Counted from the first letter of the stretch, positions 1 to 8,666 are shown. The stretch is DNA of 64,000 nucleotides from CAZMCT01 sp964564785 (GCA_964564785.1 CAZMCT010000004.1:6275-70274), one strand, 5' to 3'. Made by a program: numbers and translations. Notes: generated from the sequence alone by a model not told the origin.

Positions 1-975
1 CGGGGCCATGACTTCGGCCTGGTGCAGGGCGTCGCGCAGGCGGCGCTCGGATTCGCCGACATAGCGGTCGTAGAGCGCGCCGACGTCGAGCCGCAGGAGC
101 GGCCGCTGCCACGCGGTGGCGATGGCCTTGGCGCAGAGGCTCTTGCCCGCGCCCTGGACCCCGAGCAGCAGCACGCCGCGCGGCGCGGCGAGCCCGAACT
201 CGCGGGCCCGCGGATCGATGGCCCCGCGGCGCTGCGCGAGCCAGGCCTTCAGCCGGCTGAGGCCGCCGATCTCGCCCAGACTGACCGGCGTCTCCACATA
301 CTCCAGCAGGCGGCCGCGATGCAGGAGCTGCCGCTTGCGGGCGAGCAGGGTGTTGATGTCGTGCTCGTCGAAGCGGCGGTCGTCGGCCACGGCGTCGGCG
401 ATGAGCTGCTCGGCCTGGCGGCGCGTGAGCCCGCGCAGGTTGCGGAGGATGATGCTCAGGCCGCTGCGCGTAATCTCGACCGCGATCGGGCTTTCGCGGT
501 TGGCGCGCCGCAGCGTGTCGCGCACGATCCGCTCGAGCTCCTCCTCGTCCGGCAGCGAGAGCGCCAAGCGGGTCGTGTATTCGGCCACCACCTCGGGCAG
601 GTTGTCCTCGTAGTCGATCAGCACGAGCTGCGCGCCGCTGTGCTGGAACCGGCAGATCACGTTGCGCAACACGCGCAGGGCGCGCTCATCGCGCAGATGC
701 GGCACGAGGTCGAGCGTCACGCACAGCGGCCCGCCCTCGAGCTCGGCCAGGTGCGTCAGGCCCGCGACCGGATTTTCGGTGCCCGGCGCCGGCCGGCTGC
801 TCGCCAGCAGCCCGTCCTGCACGCCGCCGCCCACCGACCACAGCCACAGCGGGCGATTGTGCTCGATCGCCAGGCCCCGCAGCAGTCCCAGCGCGTACTC
901 CTCCTCGTAGGTGGCGACCGCGATGCACGGGCACCGGCGGCGCAGCAGCGCGTCGAGCTGGTCCCGGTCGGTCAT
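1..975 (-). CDS. Ycf46-like AAA+ ATPase (C-terminus outside window)
   Basis: Cytoplasmic AAA+ ATPase resembling the Ycf46 family; members hydrolyse ATP but the cellular task is poorly defined. Reading starts at ATG 975 behind a GGGAG ribosome site and stays open for 325 codons to the window edge, so the 3' part is missing. Residues 1-250 form the family's N-terminal domain. A Walker A loop, GVQGAGKS, lies at residues 272-279, and the family-typical phrase LLLGVQGAGKSLCAKAIA surrounds it. Walker B, sensor and arginine-finger regions would be beyond the edge. The forward-strand reading frame over the same bases is only a high-GC shadow. Family call is fairly secure; function is not. Confidence 0.85.
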   Translation of the reverse strand, partial: MTDRDQLDALLRRRCPCIAVATYEEEYALGLLRGLAIEHNRPLWLWSVGGGVQDGLLASSRPAPGTENPVAGLTHLAELEGGPLCVTLDLVPHLRDERALRVLRNVICRFQHSGAQLVLIDYEDNLPEVVAEYTTRLALSLPDEEELERIVRDTLRRANRESPIAVEITRSGLSIILRNLRGLTRRQAEQLIADAVADDRRFDEHDINTLLARKRQLLHRGRLLEYVETPVSLGEIGGLSRLKAWLAQRRGAIDPRAREFGLAAPRGVLLLGVQGAGKSLCAKAIATAWQRPLLRLDVGALYDRYVGESERRLRDALHQAEVMAP

Positions 976-1600
976 GCGCACTCCCGTCCCCGAACTCCGC
1001 GCGGAGGGCACGCCGCGCGCACGGCGTTCGAGCGTACGACACAACGCCGCAAGCACTCCACGAGCCGCGTGATCTAATGGTCCACAAGTGCTGGCTCGCC
1101 GGCGGCACGCGCAGATGCCCGCCGGCGCGCCAGCCGGCATGATATCGTGCCCCTGGAAACAGACAACGGAATGACCGCCAGTCGGCAGCGTCTTGCTGCC
1201 GACTGCGCCGAGGTCCGTCAGCCCGTCGGGCAACGAGGCAGCCTCACCGCGATGACCATGCTTGCTGCGCCGTCCGCGAATCACTCGACTGGAATACCGC
1301 CGGGTGAGACGGGCCTGGCGGTTGCCGCCACCGTCCGGCCTTGGAGCGGAGCGGACAAGCGTTCGGCTGTTGTTCACACAAGCGCAGGAGGGGACTGATC
1401 CGGCCGCGTGCACTCGGACTGATGCACGCGCGGATGACCACGTGCTGAGCCACCGCGCCAGCAGAGCCGCGGAGGTCCTGAACGGGGCCGGGGGGCGTGG
1501 TCGGAACGCGACGGCAGAGGGCGATGCGTATCGCAGGGCGGGTCACGGGTGTAAAATGCCGCCTGCTGAAGCGGTTCACTCACCTGGCTAGGAGATTGCC
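976..1600. other. intergenic region with a long stem-loop
   Basis: A 625-base spacer between the divergent Ycf46-like gene and the secreted metalloprotease. Short open frames on both strands have no convincing ribosome site or protein-like composition. A long stem-loop lies at 1090-1134. A TAAAAT box at about 1552-1557 could be the -10 of the downstream gene. I see nothing else I can name. Confidence 0.5.
1090..1134. repeat. 16-bp inverted repeat (stem-loop)
   Basis: Arms at 1090-1105 and 1119-1134 pair over 15 of 16 positions (GCTGGCTCGCCGGCGG against its near-complement), with a 13-base loop. No T tract follows on either strand, so it is not an ordinary Rho-independent terminator. It sits about 115 bases upstream of the Ycf46-like start codon. 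Role unknown. Confidence 0.6.
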
Positions 1601-3787
1601 ATGTCCCGTCATTCGAGTCTGCTCCTTACATTCGGCTACGTGTCGCTGATTTCACTCGCGGCGGAAGCGGCATGCCTCGCCGATACGCTCACGCTCACCG
1701 ATGGCACAATCATCAAGAACTGCTACGTCCGCGACGAGGGCGTGCGAATCGGCGTGTGGACCGCGCTCGACCAAGTCGGCCGCCCGCCGCAGCTCTATCC
1801 CCGCAGCCAGGTCAAAGAGTTCAAGGTCGAGCGCGGGGCGGATTGGGACCGCCGGCCGGACCGGCCGGACCTGTCGGTGACGTTCATCGAGATCACCCCG
1901 CGACTGGCCGGGCTGCACGGCCGCGTGCAGTACGACGAGCTGGGCCGGCCGTGGATCGGCGGCGACTCGAAGCTGCTGGTTGATCTGGGCGAGCAGAAGT
2001 ACACGAATCCGGAGGGTGCGGTCGAAAAGCTGAAACTCCAGTACGAGCCGGGGGAAGAGCTGACGCTGGTGGCGCACGTGAAGAACCTGGGGTTCGCCGA
2101 CGCCCGGCCGTTCCGCGTGCAATGGTTCGTGGAACCCGCCCCCCCGGGCAGTGCGCCCGGCGCGTGGCCGGTCGCGGTGCATGTGCCGGCGGGCAAGCCG
2201 CTGGCCGAAATGGAGTGCGGCCGGGCACTGCGGCCGATGGAGGAGGAGACGTTTACTTGCAAGTGGCGCTGGGATGGGCCGGAGCGGCTGGTGACGGTGC
2301 GGATCGTGACGGATCAGGAGGAGATCGCGACGATCAACAACCAGGCGACGGATGCGCTGTGGGCGTGGCCGTACACGTTTGTGGTGAGCCAGGGGCGGGT
2401 GGCGGCGTGGCATGAGAACCGGACGGCGTACGGGACGTTCAGCTTCGAGGATTTCTACCGCTGGCACGTGGACATCATGAACCTGCTGTTCGCGGCGAGC
2501 GTGTTTCCATCGTCGCCCGGCGGGATCCGGGCCCGCGTGCGGCTCGACCGGATCATCTACGCCGACCAGGTGCGTGACAACGAACCCGTCATCGACGGGA
2601 AGAAGCAGAGCTTATTCGCGGCCGACGGCATCCGCTACGACCAGGGCGGCTGGAGCTGGAACGACGATCCGAAGGAGCTGGAGAGCGGGAAGTGGGCGCA
2701 AACCGATCCGCAGTGGCGGAACCAGACCGAGTGGTCGCTGCCGCACGAGCTGGGGCACCAGCTCGGGCTGGTCGATCACTATAACATCGACTACGCGGGG
2801 CACGAGTTCCATCGCTGGCCGGACAATGGGGCGAAGGTCACGCATTTTCAGCGGTATCCGGAGCAGATGATGCACTCGCACGGGCCGCAGGTGTACGGCG
2901 AGGCCGACGCGGGGTATTTGAACCTGACCGTTGACAAGCCGCGGGGGCACTTCGGCGATTACTACTTCGCCATCCCGCACGAGACGTTTCTGCACATTAC
3001 GGACATCAACGGCGTCGGGCTGCCGGGCGCCAAGGTGGCGGTGTTCCAGCGCGGAGTCGTGGTCGACCCGAGGGCGCCGCGCGGCGAAGACGCCGGCGTC
3101 GAGTATTTCGGCGTGGTCGAGGACGGGAACTTCGACCACCCGGTGTCGAAGGAACCGGTGATCGCGGGCGAGACGGACGAACACGGCGACCTGCTGCTGC
3201 CCAACCGGCCGGTGGCCGAGGTGCGGACGCTAAACGGCTTCCACCGGCGGCCGAACCCGTTCGGCAACCTGAACGTGGTCGGGCAGCGCGGCCTGCTGCT
3301 GGTCCGGGTCACAAAGGACGACCGGCCGCCATGTTATTTCTGGCTCGAAGCTCACGATTTCATCGTGGATTGGCTGCGCGGCTTTCGGGGCGAGCACCTG
3401 GTGACGCTGCGGACGACGTATGGCTCGATCGACTCGCCGCCGCCGCCGGCGAGCGTTAAGGTCGACCCCGTCGACGAGCATCATGTGCGGGTAACGTGGT
3501 CGCCGCCGGCGGGGCTGCTCGAGCGGCAGTACCTGCACAAGGTCATCGGCTATCGCGTCTACCGGCGAGTGGGCGACGATGGGCTGAACGACCGGCCGTG
3601 GTTCGCGGTAGCAACGCTGACATCGGAGATGCGCGAGTTCGTCGTCGACCTGCGGCAGTTTCCGCAGGACGTTTACTGGTACAAACCGGAGGGAGCGAAA
3701 CGGGCGACGGAGCGTGTCGGCGTGACCGCCCTGGGCCCCTGCTCGGTGGAGAGCGAGCTGGTGGGGGTCGTGTATCCGGACAGATGA
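1601..3787 (+). CDS. secreted HExxH zinc metalloprotease-like protein with FnIII-like C-terminus
   Basis: Probable exported zinc peptidase of 728 residues. The ATG is preceded by AGGAG six bases upstream. Residues 1-27 look like a signal peptide (hydrophobic core, AEAACLA end). An N-terminal small beta domain (about 28-75) is followed by a CARDB-like segment (about 140-245). HELGHQLGLVDHY at residues 382-394 matches the extended HExxHxxGxxDH zinc-binding pattern of metzincin-like enzymes, so H382, H386 and a further His/Asp would hold the metal and E383 act as base. A fibronectin type III-like domain starts near residue 611. Exact peptidase family and substrate are not clear. The gene stands alone and is followed by a spacer with a terminator. 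Confidence 0.75.
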   Translation: MSRHSSLLLTFGYVSLISLAAEAACLADTLTLTDGTIIKNCYVRDEGVRIGVWTALDQVGRPPQLYPRSQVKEFKVERGADWDRRPDRPDLSVTFIEITPRLAGLHGRVQYDELGRPWIGGDSKLLVDLGEQKYTNPEGAVEKLKLQYEPGEELTLVAHVKNLGFADARPFRVQWFVEPAPPGSAPGAWPVAVHVPAGKPLAEMECGRALRPMEEETFTCKWRWDGPERLVTVRIVTDQEEIATINNQATDALWAWPYTFVVSQGRVAAWHENRTAYGTFSFEDFYRWHVDIMNLLFAASVFPSSPGGIRARVRLDRIIYADQVRDNEPVIDGKKQSLFAADGIRYDQGGWSWNDDPKELESGKWAQTDPQWRNQTEWSLPHELGHQLGLVDHYNIDYAGHEFHRWPDNGAKVTHFQRYPEQMMHSHGPQVYGEADAGYLNLTVDKPRGHFGDYYFAIPHETFLHITDINGVGLPGAKVAVFQRGVVVDPRAPRGEDAGVEYFGVVEDGNFDHPVSKEPVIAGETDEHGDLLLPNRPVAEVRTLNGFHRRPNPFGNLNVVGQRGLLLVRVTKDDRPPCYFWLEAHDFIVDWLRGFRGEHLVTLRTTYGSIDSPPPPASVKVDPVDEHHVRVTWSPPAGLLERQYLHKVIGYRVYRRVGDDGLNDRPWFAVATLTSEMREFVVDLRQFPQDVYWYKPEGAKRATERVGVTALGPCSVESELVGVVYPDR

Positions 3788-4021
3788 TTGGGGGCGAAGA
3801 TGACGGTTTTTTGATTGACCGCCGGCGAATTGCCGCGATAATGATGTCGGCCAGGTTCTTGGCGGTTCGGCTCGGCTCCCAAAACATGGGCGGGAGTTGC
3901 GGCCCACACGAGTTCTGGCCCGGCGAGATTCGCCGCGTTCCGCCGGTGACGGCCGGCGGAGGGATACGAGCCGGCGTGCTCCGGTGCACCGCCGCAGCAA
4001 GCCGGGAAGTACGCCCGTTGT

Positions 4022-4110
4022 AAAGGAGGTGATCCAGTGAAGGGTGATAAACAGTAGGCTGCTGTAACAGCAGCGAACGTGGCTGTTCTTACAGCAGCCG
4101 CTCGACTCAG
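4022..4110 (+). ncRNA. candidate leader RNA: 16S anti-SD complement, six-residue ORF, alternative hairpins
   Basis: Bases 4022-4037 read AAAGGAGGTGATCCAG, the exact complement of the usual bacterial 16S rRNA 3' end. Seven bases past the GGAGGT core a GTG (4037-4039) opens a six-residue frame (M-K-G-D-K-Q) ended by TAG at 4055-4057. Right after it GCTGCTG/CAGCAGC form a perfect 7-bp hairpin with a TAA loop (4058-4074). The same bases can instead pair with 4082-4099 in a 15-bp stem with a 3-base bulge. A clear terminator follows at 4111. The layout is that of an attenuation leader or a ribosome-interacting small RNA. I know of no named family that I can assign. Confidence 0.45.
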
Positions 4111-4148
4111 CCCGCCGACGTGAGCACACGCCGGCGGGTGTTTTTATT
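4111..4148 (+). terminator. Rho-independent terminator
   Basis: CCCGCCG (4111-4117) pairs with CGGCGGG near 4132-4138; past one A/C mismatch, CGTG and CACG extend the stem around an AGCA loop. The run TGTTTTTATT follows at once. This is the clearest intrinsic terminator in the window. It either ends the RNA element at 4022 or controls read-through into the membrane protein at 4281. Confidence 0.85.
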
Positions 4149-4280
4149 GGGGGGCGCTCGACCGCGCTCTTGCACGTCAACTTCGGCCCCGCACGTTACC
4201 CGATCGCAACGCGCCGTGTACACCACTGCCGCCCGCAGCCCGCTTCTTGACGACCGGTTCCCGCCCGCGACGATACGTGT

Positions 4281-5666
4281 ATGGCCAGGGCTCCACGATC
4301 CCGCGAAGCGTCGCTCGAAACGCGGCGGCCGGCCGTGTGGTTATGGGTCGTTCTGACGCTGGCCGGTCTCGCTTTCCGATTGGCGCTGCTGCCGGTCAGC
4401 CCGCCGGTCACGTATCTGCCCGACCACGATGACTTCATGCGCTGGAGCATTCAGGCGACCGATCGCGGCCTGTGGACGCTCTACACCGAGCCGCCGCCGC
4501 GACGCGATTACCGCCGCTGGGACGGGGAGAGCTGGCGCACGGTACGACGGGCCGGCGACCGGGTGTTCAACTATCCGCCCGCGGCCGCGTACGTCGTGTG
4601 GTCGATCGGGGTGCTGTTTGAGGCACTCTCGACCGACCGGCTGATCAACACCGTAGCTTCGCACGTTGCGTTCAGCTCGTGGGGGATCGTGGGCGATCTG
4701 CTGCTGGCGGCCGGCTGCGGGGCTATCGTGCGCCGCTACCAGCCGGGGGTCTGGCCGCTGATCACGTACGGGCTGGCGCTTTTGTGGCCGCCGCTGTGGT
4801 GGGACACGATGCTCTGGCCGCAGACGGACAGTTGGCTGCTCGCGCCGGCGGTGTGGATGGTGCACGCGCTGCTGGGGCGGCGGTGGCTCGCGGCGGGGCT
4901 GCTGTACGGGTTGATGCTGGGGCTGAAACCGCAGGCGATCCTGTTCGTGCCGGTGTGGGGGCTGGCGCTGGTGTTGGGGCGGCCGGTGTGGCGGGTGGCG
5001 GTGGGGCTGGCACTTGCGGGTGCGGTCCTGCTGCTGCTGGCGGCGCCGTTCATCGCGAGCAGCGGGTGGACGTGGTGGCGGCTGAGCTACGTCGAGAACC
5101 TCACCGGGACGTACGTGAAGTACACGACCCTCAAGGCGTTCAATATCTGGTATCTGGATTATCTGAGTTGCGGTTCGCTGGACGCGAGTCGCACGCTGGC
5201 TGGGGTGACCAAGGCGACGTGGGGGCAGGTGCTGCTCGGCGTTGTGCTGGCCGGTGGGCTGAGCTGGTGGGTCTGGCGCCGGCGCAAGGATTCCGCGGCG
5301 CTACTCGGGTGGACGGCGTTCGTGCTGCTCGCGTTCGTGCTGCTGCCGACCAGCGTGCACGAGCGCTACCTGATCCTCGCGATCCCGTTCCTGCTGATCG
5401 CGGCGGTGCTGCGGGCGAGGTTGTGGCCGGGACTGCTGCTGCTGACCCTCGTACTGATGGGGCAGGTGACGTGGCCGCTGTGGTTAGCAGCAGATCGCGG
5501 CACCGGCGGTCAGTGGTGGTTCACGATCCTCGGGCTCCTGGGGGGGGCGCTGGCCCTGGCCGGATTGCTCAGTGCGGAGTGGAACAGCGCCGTGGGAATG
5601 GTCCCTGAACGCCTGTCCCATAACTGGGGCGGCTCACAGCGTGACGCACGCGCGGGACGGATGTAG
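4281..5666 (+). CDS. GT-C fold membrane glycosyltransferase (GT87/GT39-like)
   Basis: Integral membrane protein of 461 residues, about ten hydrophobic segments. The first segment (about 20-40) is followed by a periplasmic loop with acidic residues (DHDD near 49-52), the place where GT-C enzymes hold the catalytic acid and lipid-phosphate sugar donor. A KPQ motif follows a membrane segment near residue 215, as in GT87-type mannosyltransferases. It would move a sugar from a polyprenyl phosphate to an unknown acceptor on the outer face of the inner membrane. A G8 tract near 5541 is intact here. The gene lies 133 bases past a terminator and may be controlled by it. Family is inferred from topology and motifs, not from close similarity. 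Confidence 0.6.
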   Translation: MARAPRSREASLETRRPAVWLWVVLTLAGLAFRLALLPVSPPVTYLPDHDDFMRWSIQATDRGLWTLYTEPPPRRDYRRWDGESWRTVRRAGDRVFNYPPAAAYVVWSIGVLFEALSTDRLINTVASHVAFSSWGIVGDLLLAAGCGAIVRRYQPGVWPLITYGLALLWPPLWWDTMLWPQTDSWLLAPAVWMVHALLGRRWLAAGLLYGLMLGLKPQAILFVPVWGLALVLGRPVWRVAVGLALAGAVLLLLAAPFIASSGWTWWRLSYVENLTGTYVKYTTLKAFNIWYLDYLSCGSLDASRTLAGVTKATWGQVLLGVVLAGGLSWWVWRRRKDSAALLGWTAFVLLAFVLLPTSVHERYLILAIPFLLIAAVLRARLWPGLLLLTLVLMGQVTWPLWLAADRGTGGQWWFTILGLLGGALALAGLLSAEWNSAVGMVPERLSHNWGGSQRDARAGRM

Positions 5667-6086
5667 CAGCGCGGTGTTGTTAGCGACCTTCCGTTCGCAG
5701 GGAATGAGGAATCCGCGAAACGGTTGAGCGGCGGATGCGTGCGATCCACGGCCGCTTGCACGGCCCCCCGGCTGCGGCAGCCGGGTACACGTTCCCCGAC
5801 GTGTCGTTCTTCGTCGCGCGCCACGGCGTGGGGCGTGTCGCCCTAGGTGGCCACCCGTTCAGGAACGGCGGAGCAGTCGTTACCGTTGTCCGTGCACATG
5901 TTCTGCTACCGACGTGTCGGGCGCGCGACCGCGAGATTGTTCAGCGCCTGGCATCCGCCATTCCAACGCTACTCCTCGTTCGTCCGTCCCTGGACCTCCT
6001 CGCGCAACCGGCAACCCCTTGCCGGGGCGGGAAGTATAGCCTGATGGACCGTTATGGGATAGGCTCTAGGCGCGAAGGTCGAGCTC
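5667..6086. other. intergenic region with a triloop hairpin
   Basis: No gene that I can support. A perfect 8-bp hairpin CCCGGCTG/CAGCCGGG with a CGG triloop lies at 5767-5785 and belongs with the other triloop hairpins of the window. The right end leads into the inverted-repeat arm at 6087. Confidence 0.45.
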
Positions 6087-6205
6087 AGAGCGGCTATCAC
6101 AACCCTTCATGACAGGCCTCCGGCCTGTTACCCCTGGGGGACAGGCCTCCGGCCTGTCAACTGGCCGACCAGAGGTCGGTCCCCCAGCTAGTTTTGTGAG
6201 GCGCT
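6087..6205 (+). repeat. left arm of imperfect inverted repeat
   Basis: This 119-base arm pairs with 7425-7514 read on the other strand. The shared core runs AGAGCGGCTATCACAACCC, a triloop hairpin ACAGGCC-TCC-GGCCTGT, a second hairpin CCGACC-AGA-GGTCGG, then GTTTTGT and AGGCGCT. The left arm carries an extra copy of the first hairpin (6112-6128 and 6141-6157), a 29-base duplication. It abuts the stop codon of the enclosed gene. Confidence 0.75.
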
Positions 6206-7263
6206 TTAAGGGGCTAGGCCGAAGTGCCCGACGGCTGGATGCTCGAAGCGTCTGACCCGCGGAGGAGCTGTAGCGCTTAGCATCACCCGCCCCAGCGTGT
6301 ACCACTCCTCCTGCGTGGTCCAGACGAAAGCTTCGGGCGTGCGCACTCGGGAAATCGCCTCATACGCCGCACCGGGGCTCATGGGCCACAAGCCTTCATA
6401 CGTAGCCGAGAGGTAGATCGAGTCCATGATTTGCCGCCCCTCGGCACGCAGATTCTCGTCGTTGATGATCTGTTGGGGCCGGCTACAAAAGTAGGGCGTG
6501 TTGGACGGGCCAGCCGCCGCGAACGTGACTGAGGGCACAGCGGACTGGATCGTGCGCCAGAGGTCCAAACAGCGTTGCTGTTGGGCCGCCAACCAATCCT
6601 GGTTCCAATGCGCTAGCCCGCCGGGATACCAAAGGTAATCGACTCCCGGCGGCAGGTATGACAAACCTTCCTCCAGCCGATCGAAATCCAGTTGCAACTT
6701 CCCGTCCTAATAAGGGTAGAGCGGCCACTCCACCTCCAGGACGAAGCGAGCATCATTGGGATTAGTGACTACAGTGCTTACGTAGGCTGCGATATCCTGC
6801 CAGACGGCCGGGTCGTCCAGCTGCCGGTAGTTCAGAAACATCTGGACGCGTGCGCCCGGGATGATCTCGAGCGACGGAATCTCTTCAGCCAATCTCGGGT
6901 AGATCCACGCGCCCCACGTCTGCGTGACCACAATGGCCCCGTCCGTCCAAGCCGCTACGGAGGAGCATATATTGACCAGCTCAGTCGCCTCAGGCTCCAT
7001 ACCAGTACAGAACTCGAACCACGGCAGCAACCGCGGATGGTCATAGGTCTCGTTCGGCTCACAAGGCGGTGGCGTGGGATCGTTGGCGGAGTTCAGCGCT
7101 GGAACCCCCCCACGCCGATTGACGTGGCGAGCCAGGGGCCGAGCGAACTCAGCCAAGCCTCCGCATTCACCTCGACCGCGGCGAAAAACAGGCAAAGCCC
7201 GGCAACGACCCCGAGCGCGGACACCTCGCCGGACGCGCAACAACGCTTTTTTTGCCCATCCAT
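6206..7263 (-). pseudogene. decayed secreted protein of unknown function (frameshift plus in-frame TAG)
   Basis: ATG at 7263 follows AAGGAG at good spacing and opens a clear signal peptide (MDGQKKRCC..., hydrophobic core VVAGLCLFFAAVEVNA). Within a G7 tract (minus strand; 7105-7111) the frame is lost; restoring one G joins it to the next frame, which continues with a Trp-rich, globular-looking protein. A TAG at 6707-6709 then interrupts that frame, after which the same frame goes on for 163 more codons to a TAA at 6206. Joined, the product would be about 350 residues with many aromatic residues, like a TIM-barrel carbohydrate enzyme, but I cannot name a family. Either a pseudogene or two base-call errors. 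The unit sits between inverted repeats. Confidence 0.65.
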
Positions 7264-7424
7264 GCGTGTTCTCCTTCTTTGAATGAATGATGACATGGCC
7301 CAGCCCGATGATGACACTACGACACCTGTAGTGTAAGTGTGGAATACGATGCCTGTCAAGCGCCGATTTCCCAACCTGTCGGAAGCTCTCCCGGGCAATT
7401 GGGACAGTGCCGAACGGCATTGAG

Positions 7425-7514
7425 AGCGCCTAACAAAACCAGCTGCGGGACCGACCTCCGGTCGGTCAGTTGACAGGCCGGAGGCCCGGCATGAGGGGTT
7501 GTGATAGCCGCTCT
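7425..7514 (-). repeat. right arm of imperfect inverted repeat
   Basis: Counterpart of 6087-6205. It contains the perfect hairpin GACCGACC-TCC-GGTCGGTC (7449-7467) and an eroded GGCC-GGA-GGCC (7476-7486), ending in GTGATAGCCGCTCT. It lies upstream of the enclosed decayed gene, between that gene and the nagB promoter. No direct target-site duplication outside the arms is evident by eye. Confidence 0.75.
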
Positions 7515-7738
7515 AAAGCTGCGACAACGCCACCTGCCCGGGGCGGAGGGCCAATCATCCTTTACGCGGAAGGGGCGAGTGTCTCACTTTGTGTGAAACA
7601 TTTCAAGGAACTTCACAACCCATTCTCACGGAAGTCGTTACAGCTCGCCGCGGCGCTTCCGATCCCGACGGTGCTTCGCGGCGTCGGCCCGTCGTTTGCG
7701 GCGGTGCGGCCCGACGGTGCGGCCCGGCGGCCGGCCGG

Positions 7739-7767
7739 CCGACAGCGGAGGTGGGAGGTGGTATCAT
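7739..7767 (+). promoter_or_regulatory. candidate sigma70-type promoter of the nagB operon
   Basis: CCGACA (7739-7744) and TATCAT (7762-7767) are 17 bases apart, matching TTGACA and TATAAT at four and five positions. Predicted transcription would start near 7774, about 40 bases before the GTG start. By-eye prediction. Confidence 0.4.
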
Positions 7768-7814
7768 GCGCAGCCGCCGGTGGCGGCCGGGTGCATCGCG
7801 AAAGGAGGCCACGC

Positions 7815-8597
7815 GTGGAAGTCGTCATTTGCCGCACGTACGAGGAGATGAGCCGGGCCGCGGCCCGCGAGATCGCCGAGCTGCTCAACGCGAAGCCCAA
7901 CGCCGTGCTCGGGATGGCCACGGGCTCGACGCCGCTGGGGCTCTACCGCGAGCTGGTGCGGATGCACAAGGAGGAGGGGCTCGACTTCTCGCAGGTCACG
8001 ACGTTCAACCTGGACGAGTACGTGGGGCTCAGCCCGCGGCACGACCAGAGCTACCACTATTTCATGCATGAGAACTTCTTCAAGCACGTCAACATCCCGC
8101 CGCAGCACATCTACATCCCGTCGGGCACCACGAGCAACTACAAGGCCTTCTGCGAGTGGTTCGAAAAGCGGATCAAGGAATGCGGCGGCATCGACGTGCA
8201 GATTCTCGGCGTCGGCTCGGACGGCCACATCGCCTTCAACGAGCCGGGCAGCTCGCTCATGTCGCGCACGCGGCTGAAGACGCTGGCGAAGCAGACCATC
8301 GACGACAATGCGCGGTTCTTCAAGAGGCGCGAGGATGTCCCGATCTACGCGATCACGATGGGCGTGGGGACCATTCTCGAGGCCCGCAACTGCATCCTGC
8401 TCGCCAACGGCAAGAGGAAGGCCAACGCGATCGCGCAGGCCGTCGAAGGCCCCGTCACCGCGATGATCACCGCCAGCGCCCTGCAACTGCACCCGTCGGT
8501 CATGGTCTACGTCGACGAGGAGGCCGCCTCCGAGCTGAAGATGCGCGACTACTACAAGTGGATTCAGGACAACATGCCCGGTGCTCCGCGGGTGTGA
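7815..8597 (+). CDS. nagB: glucosamine-6-phosphate deaminase
   Basis: Cytoplasmic enzyme interconverting glucosamine-6-phosphate and fructose-6-phosphate plus ammonia. The chosen GTG follows AAAGGAGG at six bases and gives 260 residues, close to the 266 of E. coli NagB; the longer open frame upstream crosses the inverted repeat and promoter and is not coding. Family motifs are present: ATGSTPLGLY near residue 35 (phosphate loop), NLDEYVGL near 65 (catalytic Asp) and GVGSDGHIAFNEPG near 131-145 with the Asp-Gly-His active-site trio. First gene of a four-gene run with a GlmU-like enzyme, an acyl carrier protein and an acyl-CoA synthetase, so it may work in the amino-sugar synthesis direction as well as in catabolism. 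Confidence 0.95.
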   Translation: MEVVICRTYEEMSRAAAREIAELLNAKPNAVLGMATGSTPLGLYRELVRMHKEEGLDFSQVTTFNLDEYVGLSPRHDQSYHYFMHENFFKHVNIPPQHIYIPSGTTSNYKAFCEWFEKRIKECGGIDVQILGVGSDGHIAFNEPGSSLMSRTRLKTLAKQTIDDNARFFKRREDVPIYAITMGVGTILEARNCILLANGKRKANAIAQAVEGPVTAMITASALQLHPSVMVYVDEEAASELKMRDYYKWIQDNMPGAPRV

Positions 8598-8666
8598 TGC
8601 GCGCCGCGCGCGACGAACGCGCGCCGCGCTACGGCCTTTCGAGCGGCGCTGTAAGGAGCGTGCTGC

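Noticed and set aside
22..1077. 351-codon open frame on the plus strand over the Ycf46-like gene
   Set aside because: Composition is Gln/Arg/Ala-rich without motifs, and the minus strand encodes a recognisable Walker A protein with a ribosome site.
4022..4037. Fragment of a 16S rRNA gene on the minus strand
   Set aside because: Similarity stops after the last 16 bases; no other 16S sequence is adjacent and the correct spacing to a GTG fits a ribosome site instead.
4120..4356. Open frame starting in the terminator hairpin
   Set aside because: It begins inside the terminator stem, overlaps the glycosyltransferase start in another frame and has Arg/Ser-rich shadow composition.
6707..6709. TAG read as pyrrolysine
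   Set aside because: No pyl genes are in the window and the gene also has a frameshift, so decay or error is simpler.
7470..7814. N-terminal extension of NagB
   Set aside because: It runs through the inverted repeat arm and the promoter; GTG 7815 has a strong ribosome site and gives the family length.
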